From contig JAVVHL010000034.1 of the NCBI GenBank assembly GCA_032249575.1, positions 1-10,743 of the forward strand: DNA of 10,743 nt, read 5' to 3'. This document shows positions 6,270 through 10,743 of this stretch, piece after piece (positions within the stretch are counted from its first letter, which is position 1; every line of letters begins with the position of its first letter). The stretch is from Calditenuis sp032249575. Its GTDB lineage: Archaea > Thermoproteota > Nitrososphaeria_A > Caldarchaeales > Calditenuaceae. Under the pieces are notes generated by a model. That model worked only from the letters and a program-made list of their open reading frames with translations, did not search any database and had not been told where the DNA came from. Both the position numbers and the translations under genes were made by a program.

Positions 6270-6402
6270 TGGATGATTTCCTATTACAGGCACTTTTATC
6301 ATAACAAGCTGCACTTTTAAGTTGGCAGGATGTTATGGTACGAGGCTTTATATCAAATCACAATTATATTGTGAGACCATACACCAAACAACGGGTGGGA
6401 AA
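6270..6402 (+). promoter_or_regulatory. AT-rich promoter region of the FAD oxidoreductase gene
   Basis: This gap contains two direct copies of GCACTTTTA (6290 and 6311, 21 bp apart), an inverted pair CATAACA/TGTTATG (6300-6306 and 6331-6337), a strong TATA box CTTTATATCAAA (6346-6357) and a further dyad at 6358-6374. The TATA position predicts transcription starting near 6376 and a leader of about 27 nt that carries GGGTGGGA (6393-6400) just before the ATG at 6403. No RNA gene was recognised. Confidence 0.7.
6358..6374. promoter_or_regulatory. Inverted repeat between TATA box and start site, candidate operator
   Basis: TCACAAT-TAT-ATTGTGA has perfect 7-bp arms. It lies just downstream of the TATA box and reaches the predicted transcription start, where a bound repressor would block RNA polymerase. 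It is probably too far upstream to be a hairpin within the message. Confidence 0.5.
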
Positions 6403-7536
6403 ATGGCGATCTACGACATCGTGGTCATCGGAGGTGGAGCGGTCGGGCTCTCTCTGGCGTACCTCGGAGCCTCAAGAGGGTACAGGGTGGCTGTAGTCGA
6501 GAGCAAACACCTCTGCAGCGGAGCGACGGGAAGGAGTGCCGGGATCGTCACCGTCCAGCTGAGCCTGCCTGAGGACGTTGCGATGGCTAAGAGGACGATC
6601 GAGGTCTTCAGGGAGGTGAGTGAAGCTGCGGGCATACCGTTCCACAAGAAGACCGGGTTCCTGACGGTGCTGCCTGAGAGGACGCTTGAGGAGTCGCTGG
6701 AACCGCTAAGAGCCAACGGAACCACCTTCAGGGTGCTGAAGGCAGACGAGGTGGAGAGGTACGTCCCGTTCCTCAAGCTCTACGACCACGAGGTAGGAAT
6801 TCTGACGTTCGATGACATGACCGTCGACGCCTCTGAGATGGGGAGGGCCTTCAGTGAGGTGCTGAGCGGTATGGGCGTGGACCTCTACCAGTGGAACGGC
6901 AGGACAGTCATCTCCCTCGACGGGGCGAGGATCGGGAGGGTGTCGGTCAACGGATGTACAGAGCTGAGGGGGGAGAGCTATGTGCTGGCTGCGGGACCGT
7001 GGAACAAGGTCGTCCTGAGGGAGATCGGAATTAGAGCGTCTTTCCTCACAATATACAAGTGTCAAGTGGTGAGGGTGAGGGCTGACGGAATAGGCGAATA
7101 CGTGCCTTTCTACACGATGGGGGAGCACCTCTACATGCGGCCCGACGTCGGAGGGACGTCGATAGCCGGGAACGGATACGCAAAGGTCGTCGAGGTCCCA
7201 GAGGACGCGATGGACGGGCTCGAGAAGGAGTACGTGCAGCACATCGCCGAGCTGCTGGCCGAGAGGGTCTTCAACCCCGAAGACTTCAGGGTCGAAGGCG
7301 GTTGGTCGGGTCCGTGCAGCATCACGCCAGACGGATACCCTGTAATTGGGAGGATCCCGGGACTCGAGAACGCTTACCTGGTAGACGGCCTTGACGGGTA
7401 CGGGCTGATGAGGGCCGCAGGGATCGCGGAGCTCGCGCTGAAGGCGGTCGAGGGTGAGGAACAGGTGAAGTACAGCCCAGCGCGGTTCAACGGTGAGGAG
7501 CTGAGCGGCGAGATCGTCGAGCTCCACTCGGTCTGA
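6403..7536 (+). CDS. FAD-dependent oxidoreductase of the DAO (glycine/sarcosine oxidase-like) family
   Basis: The 377-residue product begins with a dinucleotide-binding fold, VVIGGGAVGLSLAYLGASRG (GGGAVG at 10-15) and acidic Glu34 at the end of strand 2, followed by SGATGRSAGIV. Near the C-terminus is the DAO-family FAD/substrate stretch SITPDGYPVIGRIPG, then LVDGLDGYGLMRAAG. This family oxidises secondary or primary amines of amino acids (glycine, sarcosine, proline, D-amino acids). The substrate cannot be read from the sequence. Two positions differ from the common pattern: Cys replaces the usual Arg ahead of the TPDG motif, and Asp replaces the usual His in the later Gly-rich loop. Being next to thiD-thiN suggests a ThiO-like role, but it has its own strong promoter and archaea usually make thiazole through Thi4. 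The start at 6403 is supported by GGGTGGGA; an upstream in-frame start at 6322 precedes the TATA box. Confidence 0.88.
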   Translation: MAIYDIVVIGGGAVGLSLAYLGASRGYRVAVVESKHLCSGATGRSAGIVTVQLSLPEDVAMAKRTIEVFREVSEAAGIPFHKKTGFLTVLPERTLEESLEPLRANGTTFRVLKADEVERYVPFLKLYDHEVGILTFDDMTVDASEMGRAFSEVLSGMGVDLYQWNGRTVISLDGARIGRVSVNGCTELRGESYVLAAGPWNKVVLREIGIRASFLTIYKCQVVRVRADGIGEYVPFYTMGEHLYMRPDVGGTSIAGNGYAKVVEVPEDAMDGLEKEYVQHIAELLAERVFNPEDFRVEGGWSGPCSITPDGYPVIGRIPGLENAYLVDGLDGYGLMRAAGIAELALKAVEGEEQVKYSPARFNGEELSGEIVELHSV

Positions 7537-7737
7537 TCAGGAGCCCTCCCTCATCCTCTCCTTGATCGAAGCGACCATCTCCCTAGCCTTCCTGGCGTCG
7601 TCGGTGGTGAAAAGGACCGAAGCCTCGGCCAGCTCGTTCTCCCTTCCGCAGAACCTGCAAGTGAACCGCTTCGAGGAGAGGATAGCCATCACGTTGCCGC
7701 AGCGCTGACACTTCACTACTAGGTAGGTCCTGCCCAA
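7537..7737 (-). CDS. Small zinc-ribbon protein (DUF1922-like)
   Basis: The product of about 66 residues reads GRTYLVVKCQRCGNVM, then RFTCRFCGRENEL and a charged helical tail (TTDDARKAREMVASIKERM). Two CxxC pairs form a zinc ribbon similar to small archaeal DUF1922-type proteins; function is unknown and nucleic-acid or protein binding is only likely. I chose the TTG at 7737-7735 because homologues tend to begin shortly before YLVVKC and because a TATA-like element sits 28 nt upstream. A GTG at 7716 would give 59 residues. The frame continues upstream to 7872 but would overlap the divergent gene and its promoter. It is convergent with the FAD gene with no gap between stop codons. Confidence 0.78.
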   Translation of the reverse strand: MGRTYLVVKCQRCGNVMAILSSKRFTCRFCGRENELAEASVLFTTDDARKAREMVASIKERMREGS

Positions 7738-7752
7738 CCCGGGGACGGATCG

Positions 7753-7786
7753 CCTCGACGGTATTTGACGGGTTCTCCGGTCGAGG
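7753..7786. promoter_or_regulatory. Inverted repeat in divergent promoter region, candidate operator
   Basis: CCTCGAC (7753-7759) and GTCGAGG (7780-7786) flank the predicted minus-strand TATA element and stop just short of the plus-strand one. A dimeric regulator here could control both the zinc-ribbon gene and the HTH-ferritin gene. The GC-rich arms make chance occurrence possible. Confidence 0.35.
7761..7770 (-). promoter_or_regulatory. TATA-like element for the zinc-ribbon gene
   Basis: On the minus strand this is CGTCAAATAC, about 28 nt upstream of the TTG at 7737, consistent with a leaderless message. It decides the start chosen for that gene. Confidence 0.4.
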
Positions 7787-7790
7787 GGAA

Positions 7791-7801
7791 GGGCAAAAAT
7801 G
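7791..7801 (+). promoter_or_regulatory. TATA-like element for the HTH-ferritin regulator gene
   Basis: GGGCAAAAATG, centred near 7797, is 27 nt before the ATG at 7824 and predicts a leaderless message. Confidence 0.45.
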
Positions 7802-7823
7802 GGGGTTCCCATAGCTCGGCGGG

Positions 7824-8540
7824 ATGAAGTTCGAGGAGCTGCTGACGGCAGTGAGGAGTGCGGTGGCGACAACCCTCGTCAGGCAGCACAACATCAGGCC
7901 TTCAGACGCTGCTAGAGCTTTGGGCGTGAGCCCTGCAACGGTGACGCAGTACCTCAAGGGCAGGACGGGGAAGGTCGAGCATCTGAGACGAGATCCGGCG
8001 CTCTGGAGCAGGATAGAGGTCTTCTCGGAGGAGGTGGCGAAGGGGATCCGGTTCGGGCTCACGAGGTCCTGGAGCGGGGAGCTCGAGGAGCTCGTTATGG
8101 ACCTGCTGCGCGAGATGAAGGCATCACCTCACCAGAGGCCGCTCGAGGACTCGGTCCGTTTCAGGGTCCTGAAGCGGATAGAGCTGGAGGAGAGGTCGGC
8201 GGCGAAGGCGCTCGAGCTCGCCAGCAAAAGCGACGACCCTCTGCTCTCGATGCTGCTCAGGCAGATCGCATCGGACAGCATGAGGCACGCCGACATCCTG
8301 ACCACTTTGCTGAGGACGCTGGAGGGAGGAACCCCATCACAGATCAGAGATTACGGGGTGCTGAGGGAGATGCTGGCGTTCGAGGAGCAGGCGGAGTCGG
8401 AGAACTTGAGCGAGCTCATCAGGAGCGACGACCCTTTGGTCAAGGCCCTCCTCATGTCGGTGGACCTCGACGAGAGGAAGCACGAGGCCCTGTTGAGGGA
8501 GCTGATGGAAGCTTTGACCGGAAAGAGGGGAACGGGTTGA
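7824..8540 (+). CDS. HTH regulator fused to a duplicated ferritin-like helical domain
   Basis: The 238-residue product starts with a helix-turn-helix (residues ~20-49, SDAARALGVSPATVTQYLKG) resembling the archaeal COG2522/XRE type. The remainder (~108-232) is all helical and holds two similar halves. SDDPLLSMLLRQIASDSMRH (136-155) matches SDDPLVKALLMSVDLDERKH (201-220); each half is preceded by a Glu-rich helix (IELEER 119-124; FEEQAE 186-191). This Glu helix plus acidic-xxx-His pattern, twice (Asp151/His155 and Asp216, Glu217/His220), is what a ferritin/rubrerythrin-like diiron four-helix bundle would show. I infer a metal-, oxygen- or peroxide-sensing transcription regulator. The metal and targets are not shown. 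The gene is divergent from the zinc-ribbon gene with a dyad between them, suggesting autoregulation, and is followed 33 nt later by the HIT gene, possibly in one transcript. Confidence 0.82.
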   Translation: MKFEELLTAVRSAVATTLVRQHNIRPSDAARALGVSPATVTQYLKGRTGKVEHLRRDPALWSRIEVFSEEVAKGIRFGLTRSWSGELEELVMDLLREMKASPHQRPLEDSVRFRVLKRIELEERSAAKALELASKSDDPLLSMLLRQIASDSMRHADILTTLLRTLEGGTPSQIRDYGVLREMLAFEEQAESENLSELIRSDDPLVKALLMSVDLDERKHEALLRELMEALTGKRGTG

Positions 8541-8573
8541 GCGCCTCAACCGCTATTACCGACGCCTGAGGAT

Positions 8574-9113
8574 TTGCGGGCGTTGGAGAGGCTCTGGGCT
8601 CCTTGGAGGATGGGTTACATCCAGAGGGCTCTGAAGAGCGGTGAAAGTGAGGTTTGCATCTTCTGCCAGAAGTACAGGGAGAGCGACGACAGGAGGAACC
8701 TCATACTGGTCAGGGGAAGGAGGGCCTTTGTGGTCATGAACGCCTTCCCCTACAACAGCGGCCACCTCATGGTAGCACCTGTGAGGCACGTGGGTGACCT
8801 GACGGCCCTGAGGCGCGACGAGCTTTACGAGCTCAGCGAGCTGACGAGGCTCTGCGTAGAGCTCCTGAACAAAGCCTACAAACCTTCCGGATACAACATA
8901 GGGATGAACCTCGGTAGGGCAGCAGGTGCTGGGATTGAGGATCACCTCCACGTCCACGTGGTGCCGCGCTGGGTCGGCGACACGAACTTCATGCCCGTCA
9001 TCGGCGGTACCAAGGTGCTCCCGGAGCTCCTCGAGGCCTCCTACGACAGGATCTACTCGGTCCTCCCTGAGGAGGTCAAGCGGAACCTGAGGATTCCGGA
9101 GCGCAGGGAATGA
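8574..9113 (+). CDS. HIT-family nucleotide hydrolase/phosphorylase (Ap4A-type)
   Basis: The 179-residue product has the histidine-triad active site HLHVHVVPRW (His124, 126, 128), an earlier NSGHLMVAP strand with His64, and an N-terminal LWAPWRMGYI followed by a CIFC zinc pair (28, 31). This arrangement and the tail MPVIGGTKVLPE match the bacterial and archaeal group that includes Ap4A phosphorylases; the exact reaction (diadenosine polyphosphate cleavage or another nucleotide-phosphate bond) is uncertain. The first ATG lies after the conserved LWAPWR, so a TTG start is needed: either 8574, or 8583, which has better spacing from GAGG at 8568-8571. It lies 33 nt after the HTH-ferritin gene on the same strand with no obvious promoter between, so the two are probably co-transcribed. 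Confidence 0.9.
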   Translation: MRALERLWAPWRMGYIQRALKSGESEVCIFCQKYRESDDRRNLILVRGRRAFVVMNAFPYNSGHLMVAPVRHVGDLTALRRDELYELSELTRLCVELLNKAYKPSGYNIGMNLGRAAGAGIEDHLHVHVVPRWVGDTNFMPVIGGTKVLPELLEASYDRIYSVLPEEVKRNLRIPERRE

Positions 9114-9142
9114 GCTCCCATTCTTTCAGCTCCTTCTATGGG

Positions 9143-9152
9143 GTTTTTCTTT
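9143..9152 (+). terminator. Possible T-rich archaeal terminator
   Basis: GTTTTTCTTT lies about 30 bp past the HIT stop codon, in an otherwise GC-rich region and before a new promoter. Archaeal termination commonly uses T-tracts without a hairpin. Confidence 0.4.
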
Positions 9153-9168
9153 GCCGTTCAGTGTGACA

Positions 9169-9182
9169 GTTTAAGGCTTTTC
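9169..9182 (+). promoter_or_regulatory. TATA-like promoter of taw1
   Basis: AGTTTAAGGCTTTT is centred about 40 nt before the ATG at 9217. It implies a short leader that contains the strong ribosome-binding site GGAGGGGG (9207-9214). Confidence 0.5.
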
Positions 9183-9216
9183 TCAAGGGACCTCACGGAC
9201 GTCAGTGGAGGGGGCT

Positions 9217-10245
9217 ATGGCTGACGGAGCGGAGGCGGGCGTCCAGTTCGTGAAGCTGGACCTGAGGCGCTACCACAAGGCTGGCTACAGGGTGGTGGGC
9301 GAGTTCAAACACTCGGCGGTCGAGATATGCCGCTGGACCAAGTCGAGACTGAGGGGAGGAAGGAACTGCTACAAGTCGGTCTACGGCATCGACTCGGGCA
9401 GGTGCATACAGATGACGCCCACGCTGGACTTCTGCAACTTCGCGTGTCCTTGGTGCTGGAGACCCTTCGGCCCTTACAGGCACAAGGCCCACGGAAGGGA
9501 ATGGGACGAGCCGGAGACGATCGTGAGGGAGATGGTGAGGGCCCAGAGGCAGCTGATCTCAGGTTTCGGAGGCAACCCGAAGACCGACAAGGAGTACTAC
9601 AGGAAGGCGCTGAGGCCCGCACACGTAGCCATCTCCCTCGACGGCGAGCCGACGCTTTACCCGAAGATAGCCGAGCTGATCAAGGCGATCCACGCCAAGG
9701 GGATGACGACCTTCCTCGTCACGAACGGTACTATGCCGCACAGGCTGAGGGAGATGCTCGAGAAGGAAGCGATACCGACGAACCTCTTCGTCAGCGTCTA
9801 CGCCACAAACCCCGAGGACTACGTGAAGGTGACGAAGTCGGTGGTTCCCGACGCGTTCGAGAGGGTCCTGGAGAGCCTATCGCTGCTCGGCGAGTTCGAG
9901 AGGCGCGGGTGCAGGACCGTGATCAGGCTTACGCTCGTTAAGGGGCTGAACATGAAGGACCCTGAGGGATATGCGGAGCTGATCAAGAGATTCAGGCCGA
10001 ACTTCACCGAGTTCAAGGGTTACGCGTGGCTCGGCGAGTCGAGGCAGAGGCTGCCGCAGGAAGCTTCGCCGACCTTCGAGGAGCTGAGGGAATTCGAGCG
10101 GAGGGTCGACGGGATAACGGGCTACAAGCCGGTCATGCTGGACAGGGTCAGCAACATCATCGTCTCTGTCAGGGATGAGGAGAGCTGGAGGAGGAACCTC
10201 GAGGTGGCGCGTGTGATATCGAAGCTCCCTGGGTACAGCGGCTGA
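9217..10245 (+). CDS. taw1: tRNA 4-demethylwyosine synthase, radical SAM (Taw1/TYW1)
   Basis: The 342-residue enzyme converts N1-methylguanosine at position 37 of tRNA-Phe to 4-demethylwyosine using pyruvate, the ring-forming step of wyosine synthesis in archaea and eukaryotes. The radical-SAM cluster motif is CNFACPWCW (Cys73, 77, 80). Three further cysteines upstream (Cys38, 51, 63; in EICRW, NCYKS and GRCIQM) have the spacing of the second 4Fe-4S cluster known in archaeal Taw1. HVAISLDGEPTLYP and FLVTNGTMP are typical of the barrel. There is no flavodoxin domain, as expected for the archaeal form. The start is the ATG at 9217 because GGAGG is 5 nt upstream; a GTG at 9205 would overlap that site. 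Its presence is a strong sign of an archaeal genome. Confidence 0.96.
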   Translation: MADGAEAGVQFVKLDLRRYHKAGYRVVGEFKHSAVEICRWTKSRLRGGRNCYKSVYGIDSGRCIQMTPTLDFCNFACPWCWRPFGPYRHKAHGREWDEPETIVREMVRAQRQLISGFGGNPKTDKEYYRKALRPAHVAISLDGEPTLYPKIAELIKAIHAKGMTTFLVTNGTMPHRLREMLEKEAIPTNLFVSVYATNPEDYVKVTKSVVPDAFERVLESLSLLGEFERRGCRTVIRLTLVKGLNMKDPEGYAELIKRFRPNFTEFKGYAWLGESRQRLPQEASPTFEELREFERRVDGITGYKPVMLDRVSNIIVSVRDEESWRRNLEVARVISKLPGYSG

Positions 10246-10298
10246 CCGCCTTCACTCCTTTCACCTTTGAGCAGCGTCCTCACCGTCCTTCACGTCCA

Positions 10299-10307
10299 TT
10301 TTATAAA
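10299..10307 (+). promoter_or_regulatory. TATA box of the DUF35 gene
   Basis: TTTTATAAA is a near-consensus archaeal TATA box, about 28 nt before the ATG at 10331, and predicts a leaderless message. It argues for 10331 over the in-frame ATG at 10322. Confidence 0.65.
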
Positions 10308-10330
10308 GAGCGAACGGGAAAATGGGATCG

Positions 10331-10743
10331 ATGTCGTCCCGTCCGCTTCCCAGGGTCTCCGAGTACGCGAAGCCCTTCTGGGAGGGCGTCAAGGCGGGGA
10401 AGCTTCTGATCCAGAGGTGCAGGGCCTGCGGCAGCTACCAGCACTACCCGAGGCCCGGATGCGCTTCCTGCGGCTCTAGGGAGCTCGAGTGGGTCGAGTC
10501 ATCGGGAAGGGGGAGGATCTACAGCGTCACGGTACCGAGGGTAGTTATCGGCGAGATGAAGACCTTCGAGGGAGAGATGCCCTATGCCATCGCGATGGTC
10601 GACCTCGAGGAAGGGGTCAGGATCCTCGCGAGGGTGACGGGTTACGCGAGACCGGAGGACGTCTCGGTCGGCGACGAGGTGGTTTTCAAACCGGTGGATG
10701 TGGGAGGTTTCTGGCTGCCCTACTTCCATTCAACTTCTACTCC
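10331..10743 (+). CDS. DUF35 zinc-ribbon/OB-fold protein, 3' end beyond the window
   Basis: The visible 137 residues read SEYAKPFWEGVKAGKLLIQ, a zinc ribbon with CRAC and CASC pairs, and then an OB fold (GRIYSVTVPRVVIG, PYAIAMVDLEEGVRILARV, VGDEVVFKPVDVGG). This is the DUF35 (ChsH2/acyl-CoA-associated OB-fold) family. In archaea, members form a complex with acetoacetyl-CoA thiolase and HMG-CoA synthase and channel the intermediate in mevalonate synthesis; others accompany thiolases of unknown role. No thiolase is visible here, so the partner, if adjacent, must lie to the right. The protein probably ends near the window edge because the OB fold is nearly complete. Confidence 0.9.
   Translation, partial: MSSRPLPRVSEYAKPFWEGVKAGKLLIQRCRACGSYQHYPRPGCASCGSRELEWVESSGRGRIYSVTVPRVVIGEMKTFEGEMPYAIAMVDLEEGVRILARVTGYARPEDVSVGDEVVFKPVDVGGFWLPYFHSTST

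Noticed and set aside
6262..6300. C/D-box small RNA suggested by TGATGGATGATT
   Set aside because: There is no proper C-box/D-box pair with the right spacing, and the first bases overlap the end of thiD-thiN.
6706..7527. A 273-codon open frame on the minus strand opposite the FAD gene
   Set aside because: It is rich in Asp, Arg, His and Pro with no recognisable domain, as expected for the antisense of a GC-rich gene; the plus strand encodes a clear FAD enzyme.
9114..9216. tRNA or small RNA gene between the HIT and taw1 genes
   Set aside because: No cloverleaf, T-loop signature or intron-like structure is seen; a T-tract, a TATA element and a ribosome-binding site explain the gap.
9327..9941. 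A 204-codon plus-strand frame overlapping taw1
   Set aside because: It is an out-of-frame shadow; the taw1 frame carries all six cluster cysteines and the known motifs.
10267..10479. A 70-codon frame near the right end
   Set aside because: It overlaps the DUF35 gene in another frame and runs across its TATA box; the DUF35 frame has both zinc pairs and the OB fold.

Overview
The window looks like chromosomal DNA from a GC-rich, probably thermophilic archaeon, most likely of the Thermoproteota/TACK type. The evidence is an archaeal DnaG-type primase, a Taw1/TYW1 wyosine-tRNA radical-SAM enzyme, a ThiD-ThiN fusion, heavy use of AGG for arginine, several GTG/TTG starts, and archaeal TATA boxes about 27-30 nt upstream of start codons (mostly leaderless messages). 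I cannot name the species. No rRNA, tRNA, CRISPR array, insertion sequence or phage gene was seen.

Layout. At the left edge, on the minus strand, lies dnaG, whose 3' end is cut by the window. Divergent from it are two plus-strand genes for exported or membrane proteins. One is a secreted coiled-coil protein with a Thr- and Arg/Gly-repeat tail. The other is a membrane-anchored regulator with an outside domain, one membrane helix and a cytoplasmic winged helix. A small CxxxC protein of unknown function follows.

The centre (3716-6269) is a tightly overlapping three-gene thiamine cluster: thiW (ECF-type S component predicted to import the thiazole moiety), an unrecognised P-loop NTPase, and thiD-thiN (HMP/HMP-P kinase fused to thiamine-phosphate synthase). 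The P-loop gene has no assigned role and is the best candidate for something undescribed: it lacks an ABC signature yet sits where an energiser or a missing thiazole kinase would be expected. An AT-rich, repeat-rich promoter region then leads into a FAD-dependent amine/amino-acid oxidoreductase.

Convergent to that gene is a small zinc-ribbon protein. It is divergent from an unusual regulator that combines an N-terminal helix-turn-helix with a duplicated ferritin-like helical domain; a 7-bp inverted repeat lies between their two predicted promoters. Just downstream are a HIT-family nucleotide hydrolase/phosphorylase, then taw1, then a DUF35 zinc-ribbon/OB-fold protein cut by the right edge.

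Small intergenic dyads precede thiW, the FAD gene and the HTH-ferritin gene, and are plausible but untested operators.
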